The notes under the pieces were generated by a model. The model did no database searches and was not told where the DNA came from. It was given only the letters and a program-made list of their open reading frames with translations. This document shows, in pieces, positions 11,946 through 24,134 of a DNA stretch of 64,000 bases; the stretch's first letter is position 1, and every line of letters starts with the position of its first letter. Position numbers and translations under genes: made by a program. The stretch covers positions 11,034,001-11,098,000 of the forward strand of contig JAVHKY010000013.1 in assembly GCA_035079385.1 (NCBI GenBank), read 5' to 3'. Source of the DNA: Aspidiotus rigidus. Taxonomy: Eukaryota > Arthropoda > Insecta > Hemiptera > Diaspididae.

Positions 11946-13815
11946 TTTCGCGCACACATCTTCGTGTGAGGTTAGTTAGAGTGAAATGAGGTTCAGGATT
12001 CGTCCATTTCCATCCGCGAATCGAGAGAGGGAGGGAGGGAGGGAATGTACGCACTTCCGTGCCGATCTTCGGTTTGTTGTCGGACTTTTCGCGCTGAACT
12101 GAAGTCAGTTGATTTCTAGCTGTTTTGTGTGGGACAGTGCGGCCAGCGATGACCGAGATCCGTATTCGCGTAACCGTATTTCAACTCCCCGTTTACATTC
12201 AAGTAATGAAGTAGTGGTAAAAGTTGTCCTTTTTACTCACGAGCTTAAATCGGTAAACACACCTTCCGTCAAATATTATATTTTGGAGTGATGGATGCGC
12301 AATAAAATTTCGTGCACGTTAGAGATGCCGCTCTGCGGATTTATTTCTCTCTTGCAGGAATAGGGTATGTTTTGTACGTTCACTGTACTTCTATCTTTCT
12401 TGGGTGGTTTGTTGGGGAAGTGTACCCTTTCTCTGTCAGCGCCAACAACAACGTTCAACAATTATTGAGAGCTGTTACGAATAATTCTTCCTCGATAATT
12501 TAGGGCACCGTTCTCATCTGGAATAGTTAGTTTTGTTTTCTTTTCGACTATCTAAATTCTTCTTTTTCTTTCGATCGTAGGATCTTGCTTTTCAGATCAA
12601 CCCTGGCCTGATCAGTCAGTTTTAGAGATAGTCCGAGCTACTCCCCTTATAAGGATCCGCTAGGTAGTAGATGAGAACTTTTTCTACGTCCTGCCAAGAG
12701 TCTGGTTCACATTCAGTTATTTTCCAATTTTTCGATACGTGTATAAGCCAAAAGTTGCAGATTCTAGTGACAGTATGCACTGACTTGTTGAGAGTCCCAT
12801 GATTTCTACCGAACCATTTTGAGCTAGGTTGACCGGATGTGAGATACCCATGAGATTGTCTTGACTCGAGACTTGGAGGGAAGGTGTTCGAAACTCGGTA
12901 TTTCTTTAGCTCCTCCCCTTTTTGTATTTCCTTCCAAATTCTACCCAAACTTAAATTTAAGTTTACGCCGAGCAAATAGCCCTTATGTGCAGCTGAAATG
13001 CTCGTTAAAAAAAAAAATCGAATAAACTGTCAGTTAAGTCACAATCGTAAAAATACAACCTTGAAACCAAACTGCTAAAAATTGTTGACGAAATCTCTCC
13101 AGTAAGGTACCTCTCTACACCGCGCTTCTATCTTTGTCTACTCCGTAGATATTTCTTTTGTTCTAAAACACATTATCGCTACTGATTTTCTTAGAGGAGA
13201 AATATTTAGTCAGAGTTTAATGGGCGTCTGCGTATCTCTGGCGGATGTACATTTGCTATCGACTATGATATCGCAAGTGAATTCCTCTACACCACACATT
13301 TAATCTCATAAATAACTCATTTACAGCTACTAAATGTGAGAAAATCATATATTACTCATAACAGAATCGAATGTCGACACGAACCAAGCCTCCATTTTAT
13401 ACTTCGAATATCGTACTAATTGTTCTAGCACTTGTAATTTCCTCCTTCAGTTCAGTTCACATTTAGAAGTCGACGAAAGGTTCTCGTAATTTTTCTCTTT
13501 TTCTCATTGCGAATTATAATTTGTTACCGTGTGATCGAAATCTCTTTTGAAAATTTACGTGGATTTTCTTCAAATTTCGAAAATATTCTGCGGTGTGTTC
13601 GTATTCATCGTATCGATTGCTTCATCTAGTCATTTAGTTTTAAGACGTTTATCGTAAGCTCGAAATCGTTCAAGATTTTCTCCTCGGATCTACTGCTGTT
13701 CATTCGTCCGCCATACCATATTCGTTCCAGAGTCTGGTTTTCTCTCTTTCGTAAGTTATTAATACCTATTAAGATTTCTTTTTGATCTTAATTTTGCCAT
13801 ATTTTTAACGAGGAA
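11946..13815. other. Unannotated sequence, CpG-richer near 12000-12250
   Basis: A GGGA-repeat tract at about 12025 precedes a CpG-richer stretch with a TCAGT initiator-like word at about 12105. This is the composition seen at some arthropod promoters, but no exon can be attached to it. The remainder is AT-rich with no supported gene. Confidence 0.35.
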
Positions 13816-14640
13816 CCATCCTGATGTTGTATGGGAGGGGTCTCTCGAAAATTTTTGTCCTAGCGTCGTTCGTTATCTGGAAACTCTTACGCGAAAATGT
13901 CCGCAGATTTCGATTACAGTCTATATTTTCAACCATCGCGCTATACAGTATATCATAGGAGGTGAGAGACTCGAAAATATTTGACTTTTGAATAGGAAAA
14001 ATTTCCATTTTTAAGCCAGATACGATAAGATGGGGGTTTAAAATATATCTATTTCGACTTTTGAGTTTTATCGGTAGAGAGAGGGTATAGAATGTTTTCC
14101 AATGGTTGGGTAGAGGGAGACTTGGAAGACTTTCGACTTTCGTTCATCGAGTGATTAGTTGGCGGCCGTTAGGAATACTTTTTGGTCGCGTTGGCCATTT
14201 AAACACACGCGTTGTGTTTGTAAATAGTAAATGCAAATCCCGTGCGCATCTGCCAATTAATCGCTCCAGGACCGTACGTTCGATGCATCCTCAAAAAAAT
14301 GGACGTATGTATATGCATTCGGTTGTAATAGTAAAGGTGCATGATTACAAAGCGTCATTACGAACACACTTACAACACATTACGCGGAAGACCTCGTCTT
14401 TGCATGTACGTCAATTTGACTTTGTACAGCAGATTAGGCCTAGTATAATGGAGACTGTTGGGAGGCTCACAAGTGAAGGAGTGAGAGGTCCCGAGAATAG
14501 AATAAAGTAAGGAAGAGAGAGAGAGCCCAAAGTGTACGGATGACGTCACAGGTTTTTCTAAGGGATCCCGGAAAAGTCTTGTATAGGTCTCCGGAAAAGT
14601 TCTGGATTTCCATTTTACCACTTTAGATGCCCTGTTTTTT
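13816..14640. repeat. Highly diverged 45-bp-unit sequence and TGACGTCA fragment
   Basis: Between 13900 and 14140 several decayed units are recognisable (TATATCATAGGAGG, GACTCGAAAATATTTGAC, ATACGATAAGATGGGG, GACTTGGAAGACTTTCGAC). An exact TGACGTCACAGG lies at about 14540. The open frames between them show no protein signature. Confidence 0.45.
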
Positions 14641-14642
14641 TT

Positions 14643-15580
14643 AGCGGGGAACCCGCTACTCCTTTTGTCGAGGGGATTTACAGAAAACGAGCGCCAGAGA
14701 ATCCAAATTGTGAGGTCATTATTTTCGGGACTTGGAAAAATTTCAGCCCCTAAGCCTTCTATGATAAGTGGAGGACTTGGGAAAGTTTCAGCTTCCGAGC
14801 TATATAAGATAGGGAGAGGGGGCTTGGGAGAATTTCAGCCCTCGAGCCCTATATAATAGGACGGGGAACTTGAAAAAATTTCCACTCTCGAGCTACATAA
14901 TATAGAAGAGGGACTTGGAAAAATGTCGACCTCCACCTATATATGATAGGAACTTGAAGTTTCATCTTCTGAGCTATAATTATATGATTGGTGGGGGCGG
15001 GACTTGGACAAATTTCAGCCCCTAAGCTTTATATGCTAGTTGGAACTTGGACAAATTTTGTCTCTCAAACTATGTATGATAGGAGGGAGAAAAATGTCTA
15101 CTCTCTAACTATGACAGGAGTTTAGAAAATATCTCTTCAATTGAGAGGGTTCTCTCTCGAGCGAGGGGGACTTCGAAAAATTTCGACTCTCCAGGTATAT
15201 AATAGGAGCTTAGAAGAGTTTCATCTTCTGAGCTTTATATGATTGGTGGGGGTGGGACTCGGAAAAATTTCAGCCCTTAAGCTTTATATGATAGGTGGGG
15301 GACTTGGAAATATTTGGGGTCTTGAGCTATATATGATAAGAGAGGGACTTGGTAAAATTCTCGGAAAAAAATGTCGTCTCTGGACCTATAGGTTATGGGA
15401 AGGGGACTTGGAATAGTTTTGACTCTCAAGCTATATATTTTTGGGAGGGGAACTGGTGAAATTTCGACTCAAGAGCTATATATGGTAGAATTTCAGCGCG
15501 TTCAAATGGTAGTAGGTGGACTTGGTAAGATTCTGACTCTCGAGCTGTATATGATAGGAGGGACACTTCAAAAATAAAAA
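14643..15580 (+). repeat. Palindrome-started 45-bp array element (copy 3, longest)
   Basis: It starts with AGCGGGGAACCCGCT at 14643-14657 like copies 1 and 2. It then runs for about 900 bp through some twenty diverged units based on GACTTGGAAAAATTTC and GAGCTATATATGATAGG. The units vary in length and are more mutated than in copy 1. No closing GCGGGTTCCCCGCT is seen, so the 3' end is lost or buried. Confidence 0.7.
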
Positions 15581-15894
15581 TTTCCACTGTCGTGTTGTAC
15601 GTAGGAAAGTACATAGGAATGTTTCGCGTCAAAATGAATTCGGATGTACAAAACGCAAGTTGCAACAGCTGATTAATCAGCTGACAATTGCATCTAATTT
15701 TTTTATTTTTAGAAAGCAAAAACTGACCTACCCTAATCGAAATAGACAGAGAGGGGAAATTTTCGCACCAAAATTGAATCCTCGTGGATACGAGTTACAG
15801 TATTTTAATTACGAGTGTACAATCAAGTAACAGGTTGAAATTTTTTTCTCCTCGAAGTCTGGACAACGTGCTTGTACACTCCTACTAATTAAAT

Positions 15895-16060
15895 TTGGAA
15901 TTGGGACTTGGAAAAATCTCAACTATCGAGCTATTTAGAGAAGGATTTGGAAAAATGTCGAATTTTAAACTATATACGATAGAAGGGGGATTAAAAAAAT
16001 TTTAAGCATCAAAGGAGTAGGACTTGGAAGAATTTCTAATATTGTAACATGAAAGGAGGG
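15895..16060 (+). repeat. Outlying diverged 45-bp units
   Basis: Three or four decayed units (GGGACTTGGAAAAATCTC, CTATATACGATAGAAGGGGG, GACTTGGAAGAATTTC) lie separated from the main array by about 300 bp of unrelated sequence. Confidence 0.5.
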
Positions 16061-16518
16061 AAACATTCGATTCTTTACGTCAAAACTAAATTCGTCTTAT
16101 AGCACAGGTTTCATGAATTCCCCTTCGTTATGAAGAAGCCATCGTTCTTGACATCTCTATCCATAAACCGACTAGCTTTGATTGTCAAACAGACAATGCC
16201 TTAGCAGATCGAGTTCATCTAAATTCATGACTGAATCACGTATCTAGATATTCAGTGTTCCGGCACTCTAATGAGAGGAGAGATTTTCCATCGCCCTCGA
16301 TTCACGATGTTGTAGCAAATGGGGTCTGAGGGAGACTTCTATTTCCTCTCATAACTATTTCAAACTAATTTCATTGCTTTTTCCATGGAAACTAGGTAAG
16401 GGGTGAATCACCCTACTTCTCTTCTCGGCTACAGTACTCCCTTGATCTGACTCCATTATTACTTTTAACGAATAAAAAAATGCACGAATTTTCCAACATC
16501 AACAACAATAACATGATG

Positions 16519-16891
16519 TTTATTCGCCGCCAAAACTACATAAAAATTTTCGGAGCGTCAAGTAAGACAACAATTAACGATAAGACGATTCAAAATTATA
16601 TACAAACATGATAAATTCGGTAATCAAAAGAACAAAATCAACGCTAATAGAATAATGATGAAAAAGGTAGTAATAAATGTACACACTAGAAATAAAAAAC
16701 GACACACAAAACAATAGGAAAAGAGTTCAGCGCCGCGAAAATGAAAGGTTAATCGTAACAGACGCATAAAAATCAATTAAACGGACGCGCGTGGGTTGAA
16801 AATAAACGACATAATTTAGACGCAAGTAAGATGATGAGAAGGAAGAACCATAATATCGATAAACATTATAACCCACCGGTTCAATTTTATT
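16519..16891 (-). other. Candidate poly(A) signals and 3' UTR of the GAS1-like gene
   Basis: On the minus strand AATAAA hexamers occur at 16886-16891 (about 340 nt past the stop codon) and 16519-16524 (about 710 nt past it). The interval is AT-rich, free of the repeats that fill neighbouring DNA, and has no open frame, as expected of an insect 3' UTR. Which site is used cannot be told. Confidence 0.35.
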
Positions 16892-17225
16892 GACTCTATT
16901 TTATGTATATTGGCAAAATTCAGCCCGTTTAACAACCCACTTAACGTTCAAAAGTACGAAGGTCTATTATTATTACTATTCGAACAAAAGACCTTGTCTG
17001 CAAAAACGAAATAAATCGCATAATTATGGTAGAGAATTTTCTCAGCGTAAACTCGAAATAGCCTAGGTCCCACTCTCTTCATTCAGTAATAACGTCAATA
17101 TCCTCTAAATCAGTATACAATAATAATCTTTGGCTACAACTAGTCAAAGAGAGAAATCAGGAAAGCTGATCTCGAAAAATGAGATCTTTTACCACCGTAT
17201 AACATCTGAAACACGACCACCAGTT

Positions 17226-18565
17226 TCAGCTTAAGAAAAAGTATCTACTTAGGTATTTATTCGTAATTAGCGAAAATGGCAACAACAGGAAGGACAGCCG
17301 TGATACGAAGGAAGCGGCCGACGGATCGCCAATAATATTATCTTCGAAATCAGTTGTTTTCTCACTGTAATTAGTCTCAATTGCAATATCGTTGTCGTCT
17401 ATATCCACAATTGTCGGAACGGTCTCGGTTTTGTTGAAGCAAAGCTTATTCATATTACTACGAATACGAGGACAGTCGAATTCTTCTCTACCGCCGCAGC
17501 GACATGAGTCCAATTTCGCAGCCTTCTCTTGCTTCTTGAGTATGCTGATGGAGTTTTTACAACGAAACGTACAGCGCTTGCCATTGAACATGGCCCGACA
17601 GAAAGAGTGGTAATATTCCAAAGCTTTTGAACAGGTTGCATCTGCTTGGCAGATCCAGTGCGCGGTATCGCAGGTGAGGATCGAGTCACTTCGCGCCGCC
17701 TTCATGACATGCGGCCTGCAGACTTCGATTCGTTGTCTGTACTCGTGGCATTGCTCACTATCACAGGTACACTGTTGAAAGAAGAACACTTATAAGAATG
17801 GAAAAGTTGGAAGATTGTAAATCGAGGCTCGCGATGTAAAGAGAGAACTTCCTTGAAGGGATCACAGGAGATGAATTTGAATTTTACTAAATGGGTGAAT
17901 CTTGCAGACCTGGATGACTTTACCACTGCTCAGAAATTTTTGTTAGCAATTCTCGTCAAGTGACATAGACCTCTTAATTGTAGAAATTTTGAAATTTAGA
18001 ATGTATGGCTTTTTGTCAACACATGAAAGTTCTATCAGAGAAGTCGTTCTTAGAATGGGGCAGTGTGAAGTGGGTTTGTTCTTCAGGAACAACTGAAATT
18101 ATAAAAAGAGATAAGAATAGAAGACTCAAGATTCACTGGATGAAGAAAGCTACTGAAAAGTACCCTAACAGAAAAATTTATGTTCTCAGAATGGTCTACC
18201 AAGAAGGTGTTACCTAAAGAAGTGAATTTGTCTAAACATTAGAGATTTTTAGCCTTATCTTGATTGTTCAGGACCTTTCAAAATCATATTTACAATGACG
18301 TATATATCTGAATGTCAAAACTGCTTGTACTCACCGTCATGAGATCTTTTCCCTCGTCCGTCGAGGAAAGCGCAATCAAGGTATTTTGACATAGCTTTGG
18401 ACACTCATTGGGTGAACTTTGTTGCAGAACTGTTGCGCAGCCTAAAAGATAAGCCTCCAAAGCAGTTCCGCACCCTTTTCTGTAAGAACATTTCAGTCTC
18501 GCCTCCTCACATTGGATCGCCATCGCTCCCGATAATGAAGCCAATGTTATAATCAGCCAAAGCAT
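17226..18565 (-). CDS. GAS1/GDNF-receptor-like secreted or membrane-anchored protein, two coding exons
   Basis: The model joins 18335-18565 (start ATG at 18565-18563) to 17226-17771, giving 258 residues. The donor is ACG|GTGAGT at 18334 and the acceptor TTTCAACAG|TGT at 17772, phase 0, intron 563 bp. Residues 1-16 are a signal peptide ending AMA. Two cysteine modules follow with matched spacing: C19-x6-C26-x5-C32-x10-C43, and C111-x6-C118-x5-C124-x10-C135, each followed by a C-x3-C pair (C55/C59, C144/C148) and a CxC (C78/C80, C167/C169). This is the GDNF/GAS1 domain pattern. N190 and N211 are glycosylation sequons. The hydrophobic tail (about 232-247) could direct GPI anchoring but ends with charged residues, which is atypical. 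Vertebrate GAS1 is a GPI-linked Hedgehog co-receptor; that role here is inference. An acceptor TATTTACAG|GGG at 18569-18570, just before the ATG, implies a non-coding upstream exon not located here. Confidence 0.85.
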
Positions 18566-18571
18566 CCCCTG

Positions 18572-19199
18572 TAAATAGTAGAAACAAAATTGTTAATGAC
18601 AATAGTTTTTTATAAATTAGTCTAACGGAACATTGGCGGAAAGGAAATGAATGAATTGCGAACTAATTCAACATATCCGAAGCAACCGACTTCGATATCG
18701 AGGACCACGGCGGACTATTTGATGGAATTTAAAACAATGCGGCTCAATTTTGTTGGAGATACGCGATGTTACACACAAAAGAATAAGCAGATTTTACTTC
18801 GTGGTGACTTTTCTTGTTACGCACAGAAGTTTGCATTCAAGGGTCTTAGAATTTTCATTCAAGAAAAGACACTGGCCATGCATACTATATAGTATATGTG
18901 GGCTATACAAGTACACCAAGAAACATTTTCGAGCTCCATATTTGGATACTTACAGACCATTCCTTCATTCAGAGGCTCCACGCCGAATTCTTAGAAATCT
19001 TCATCATTCAGGAGACCGTCTCGGCGAGCAGTATGCAAATTACGGCGTTATGTCTCCTACACCGATCAAAACTGCCAAGTCGAAGGGAATCTTTCGACAA
19101 GAGGACAACCTCATTTCACACAAATAAAAAACGTAACTTTTACAACTTGGGTAATTTTGCTAACCATTAATTAAAACATTTTTTTGAAATATTGGCTTC
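18572..19199. other. Probable 5' intron of the GAS1-like gene
   Basis: Because a splice acceptor lies immediately upstream of the minus-strand start codon, sequence above 18571 is probably intronic. Short overlapping plus-strand frames (18647-19170) have no domain or codon support and are not called. Confidence 0.35.
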
Positions 19200-19207
19200 G
19201 TCATGCT

Positions 19208-19579
19208 TATAGACCTCTAAAAACACAAGATCGCCAACTTCGATAGTTCGTTGGTTCTGCCACACGTACAAAAATCGCTGCAGTCAACCTTCAGCACTTT
19301 AACACAGGCTCTTATGGAGAGTTGACACTAAAACTCATTTTCCTCCACAAATATTCAGTTTTTCAAAAAAATGAAGTGATGTGAATTTATTCTCCATAAA
19401 ATTTCCTTTCATATGCGTCTAACTTCGAGCGAATCCGTGAAATTTTTTCCTCCCATAAGAATACATTGAGTGCGACTTTGTGACATCTGGTGGGATAAGT
19501 ATAAAAACGATTTCAGGGTACAAAAATTCAACACAGCGTAGATGGCGAGTTAGCGATCTTGTGTTTCTAGGGGTCTGTA
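19208..19579. mobile_element. hAT-like MITE with exact 8-bp target duplication
   Basis: The ends are about 30-bp inverted repeats: the left begins TATAGACCTCTAAAAACACA and the right, reverse-complemented, begins TACAGACCCCTAGAAACACA, both continuing AGATCGC. The flanks are the direct repeat GTCATGCT at 19200-19207 and 19580-19587. An 8-bp duplication is typical of hAT-family transposition. The 372-bp interior has no coding capacity, so movement must have relied on a transposase from elsewhere. Confidence 0.8.
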
Positions 19580-19876
19580 GTCATGCTCAAATAGCCTGAG
19601 ATAGGCTGTGATTGTAAGTTACAATAAATTTATTTCCGGTTCCCCAGGCTATCGTATACGCGCTAGTCGCTGTTTACAATTTTTCCTACAATTTTTGATG
19701 CAGGGCAATAGAAAAAAAGAAAAGAGCAAATTTTTAGTAAGTAATTTGCGATAATAAGTACTAATCGTTGAAATCGAAGTCCAAGTCTACTTCTGGTGAA
19801 TCTCGCTCAGTCAGAGGTTGGTAAAACAACCGAAGTATTTCTAAATCTGGGTTCGCCGAGGTTCTCGTGATCTTGA

Positions 19877-19997
19877 AGCCGGATTTACACTGGATGCTGG
19901 AAACATTTTTGTTGCCAACATTTCCTATCCGATTGCATTCGGATAAATGTTGAGTAACATGTTAACGGCATGCTGGCAACACCAGTGTAAATCCGCC
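19877..19997. mobile_element. Short TIR element (about 120 bp)
   Basis: The ends share an inverted GGATTTACACTGG word (left at 19881, right as CCAGTGTAAATCC ending near 19994). TTGA flanks both sides (19873-19876 and 19998-20001) and may be a short target duplication. The interior also contains CATGCTGGCAAC and its partner, so the whole element can fold back. Confidence 0.6.
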
Positions 19998-20001
19998 TTG
20001 A

Positions 20002-22875
20002 CTCCATTAATACGTACAATTGCAATCGATGTCATGTTTCTCGCTAGTAGCGAGGAATTCCAGTCGTCTCTTTCCAGCTTTCCTTCAGTTGTTATCTTGT
20101 GTAAAGGTACGTTTATTTCATTCCTCGCGAATTTTGTAGTAGGTACTCTCATACTGAACATAGCAGCTTGTCCGTCGTCGTATACTCTTGAAATAATTTT
20201 CTCTAGCGCTATTCATACTATTCCCTCGAATCGAAAATCGTTTTTCCGTACAAATGCTTTCAACGGGCTGTCTCTTATTTAACTTCTTGCATCATGCATT
20301 GAAACATATTTTCAATCGCTGAAAGAATGATTTTCTTACTCTCGCTGCGCCACCAACTATTAAGTGATCTCTTTGTCCACCATCAAATTTCTTCCCCTTT
20401 CAACTAACTTGATCTTTCAGACAAACATATTTGTAGATACATGATTGAAATCCAGTGCGTAGTGATTTCCATACGAGTGTTAGAACAACGCACACCCACA
20501 GAGGTTTGAGGCTTTTTAGCAACGCAGCCTCAACTTCCGATAACTCTCACTGACAAAGCGGCTCACAAACACACTATATTATCGAACGTGGATGACAATA
20601 TCATTATCGTCTCTAAAATTCGTACGTACATCGGATTTAGTGACAGCTTTTCAATCTTCATCACCGAGGAGGGAGGTTTCTTTTGAAAATAGGACCAAAC
20701 AGCGCACCTAGGAACATCTCTCGCGCGTTCTTTTTGTAAGAACACATTGTAACGCAACCCAACCAGTTTCGGAGTAGCTCACGAAAGGCCAGATGGTCAC
20801 CGTACCGTATCAATGCATCCGAGGGTTTTCTATCTTCCGTCTTTCTTAACACGATCCTCCGCGTACGAGGAGCCTATTTAACTGACTACGCGTTAATAAT
20901 AAAGATGTTGATTGTTCAAAAGAAAATACTATATACGCATGCAACTTGTACCCACACCCTATTCACGTATTCCGGGTATATAGTATACCTACGAAGACGT
21001 TTTAGACGACTATATAATGTATTTTTCACTGCATCGCGTCATTTAATTTTACGATATTTCCCTCAGACTACCGCACTACCAGATTACATGTTCAACATTC
21101 CACACCAGATGGAAGAAACGTTAATTTTTTTCTCTCAGATTACGCGAGTTTTTTAAACCTTTCGCCTCCCACGTTCAGGTTTTTGGAACTTCTGATTTCC
21201 CCTTACTTTGGAGCGTAGTATGCATAGATTTTTCGCGCCGGATAATTTCGACCAACTTTTGAAGCACGAGTTGACGCGCGTAAGTCCGTCCAGCCGACGT
21301 GCGCGTCCGAATCACTCCTGAAAAGGACTCGATTAGCAGGCTAATATTCTCACAATATCAACATACTGTATACCTACAAACACGGACGATGTTTATTCAG
21401 TCCATAGTATAATATAACAAGCGAGGGCATCGGCTCAGAATTCGTTTACATACGCTTGTCACGAAGGAGTAGCGAGTGGAAGACATTATAAAGATCTTCA
21501 AGAGCCGTATCCATCCTATCATGCACCGAATTGAAGAACAAACACTTCAAGTAAGAAGAAGGTAAACAACCGAGACGTCGACGCTGACTACAAATTATTA
21601 GCGCTGTATACACGCGTTATACGACACAAAGTAAATAAGACCCGAGAGAGAAAGAGGAAATCGAACATAGAAGCTGTGAGAATCATTAATCACACGTAAC
21701 TTAAGTGGAGAACTGAATAATAAGCGTGGGGAGTTATCACTTGATTAAGTACTCCTCACGCTGGAGAATGCACGTGCTAAATTTGAAAGTGTTTCTTTTT
21801 CTGGAAACACCGATTAAAGAGGATTTTCTCAAGCGTTTTAATTTGAGGGTAGCACGAGTCCAATCTCTACCAAGGAGCGCTATATGTAAGTATTCTGGAC
21901 TAAGTGCCAAAGCAAAATACTCTAGACTCAACACTACTGAGAAATGCAAAATAGCTTCACTAATCACACAAATTCCTCATCTGAATAGGGAGCTATGTAG
22001 ATAAATGATGACGTAACGACGAAATATGGTGGACCATGTCCTCACTCGTATTTATAGGGCTCTAGTATCAGAACACATTTCGCGTAGTCAATATTTCAAA
22101 GTTGAAAATTGTTTCGCGTACGTTTTATTCTTTTTTTTTTCGGCCAAAGCAACAGATAATTCTGGTTTTACAGTCATCACAGCGGTTTGTAAGGGTCAGT
22201 AAATAATTTGCTTCAATTTCCCGAACTCACGTGTAACACAAACTAGTGAAACTTCAACTCAAACCTTCAGCATCGTCTCAGAAGCGGTTTCAAGGATAGC
22301 CAAAGAGCAATCAATCCTCATTTCCTTACATACCGTATTTAAACTCTTTCAAAATGCCAAGTTCTCAGGTATAATTGAAGAGACTAATTCAGAAAATGCA
22401 GACTACGTAAATTTCGACCCAGCAGGCAGGCATTAAATAGAAAATGAAATGAAAATGATGATTCACACGTTTCACGCATAATATCACATAATCGATTCGA
22501 GAGCTCAGATTTAGGATCAGCGATGCTGCTTCACAAAACCCCCACGCCACGTCGACGGAGAAATTCTCTAACACCTTCTAGCGATCCAGATTCTGGAAAA
22601 TATTGAGATTCAGGAAATGAGCGTCATTCTCGGTATTCACACTATTGCAGAAGCACATGGAAGAAAATTTTTCCAGAATATTCCTTAGGTAGGTACCTAC
22701 TCGTTTGATTGACGATAACTTTCTCAAAATTAAACTAATTTCTTGAACAATGTGGTCGAGTATTCATCCTTCTTCAATTAATGGGCAAGAAAAAAACCTG
22801 TTCTAGCATTTGCACTAATCAAAGGAACTTGAAGATTCAGTTCAGCTCGTTCTCAGCAACTTTGCATCAAAATCC
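20002..22875. other. Unannotated sequence, CpG-richer around 21230-21330
   Basis: No gene or bounded repeat can be supported. The CpG-richer stretch near 21230-21330 could be regulatory, possibly serving the GAS1-like gene whose 5' end lies upstream in this direction, but no exon was identified. Confidence 0.35.
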
Positions 22876-23004
22876 CTATACTCTGTTCACATTAAGGAAG
22901 GATAGAAATATGACCTCGAGAACGGAACGCTCCGGGTAATTTCAATCTACCGTTCCGTTCTCAAGGTCATATTTCTATCCTTCCTTAACGTGAACAGAGT
23001 ATAG
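22876..23004. other. Long near-perfect hairpin (~54-bp arms)
   Basis: The left arm begins CTATACTCTGTTCAC and the right arm ends GTGAACAGAGTATAG. The arms pair almost completely over about 54 bp with two or three mismatches and a loop of roughly 20 nt. It has no coding capacity. It may be a hairpin RNA locus or a small foldback transposon. It directly adjoins the TIR element at 23014-23295. Confidence 0.55.
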
Positions 23005-23013
23005 TTGAAATAC

Positions 23014-23295
23014 GATAGGTATGCGCAAGTGATAAGAAGAGGACCGTCGCCATGTTGATAAAGTTGAACGAGGAGCAGTTCTAAAAGGTTTCGATTTTCA
23101 AAAAAGATTAATTATACTTATTGATGAAAACGAAAGATTAGTGAATTTCCTTCATTTATTGTAGTTTGAATTCTTATTGTATTCAATGTTGGATGTTTAT
23201 AATTCTCTTAGGATACTGCTCTGATTGAGTGATTGCTCCTCCTTCACCTTTATCAACATGAACGATCCTATTCTTATCACTTGCGCATACCTATC
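23014..23295. mobile_element. TIR element beginning GATAGGTATGCGCAAGTG
   Basis: GATAGGTATGCGCAAGTGAT at 23014 is matched in inverted orientation by ATCACTTGCGCATACCTATC ending at 23295. Similarity continues inward through AAGAA, CATGTTGATAAAG and GAGGAGCA, giving roughly 60-70-bp imperfect arms. A diverged relative of the core (TTCTCTTAGGATACT followed by TTGCTCCTCCTT) is found at about 30545-30600, so this is a multicopy family. Confidence 0.65.
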
Positions 23296-24134
23296 TTATG
23301 GTATAGTTCCTTAGTTGAACCGTTTTTAAGGCTTTAAGCAAAGGCTGAAATTTTTGGACAAAGATAAAAAAAATGGAAAGCCTAAAGCCTGAAGCCAAAA
23401 CCAGATAATTTTGGAAAACAAGCTGAAAAAGTCTATTTTTTATTCATGAAAATACTCGTAATGAGCAAGTGACTGTTCTGTTCTGTGATTTGAAAAATCA
23501 TAAGGACATCCCTATAGTATGGAGTTCAATTGATATGAATTTGATTATTTATCACATAATGTCCAAATCAACAATCGGGTAGAAACAGTCTTTCTTAATC
23601 ATCCAAAAGATACAGTTTGCCTGATTGTCAATTTAGATACCTACACGTCAATTCAACTTTTTATAGTCGATCAAGGTACAAACCTCTTCCAGCCTGCTAC
23701 GGGCATCTTGTTATTCGTTACTTGCGCCGGTGAGGATTGTATCTCGACTCTACCTCTTGTACGTCTGAATACCCTGCTGAGTTCACGATTTCTCGTCTCT
23801 CGTGACGTTCAAATCTGCGTACTAATTTAGACGTTTACGAGCACGTTTCATTTTAGATTTGCATCAATCAGATATTTCAAATTGTAACCTGTAGTAAAAT
23901 TCTCCATTTCGTTTTTGATGAGACATTAAGTATATCAAACATAACATTGTTCCTTATCCGCCTCATCTCAACTGTAGCGAGGTATTTTAAATTGAAATTT
24001 AGACGAAAAAGAAGATTTATGCGCGAAGATAAGTCGAATGAGATTTCTTTTTTGTAGTATCATTATTTAATAGAGTCGTTTTTAGGTAGGTTCTCCTATG
24101 TTCCTACGCATTCACACCTATCACACCTGCTAGA

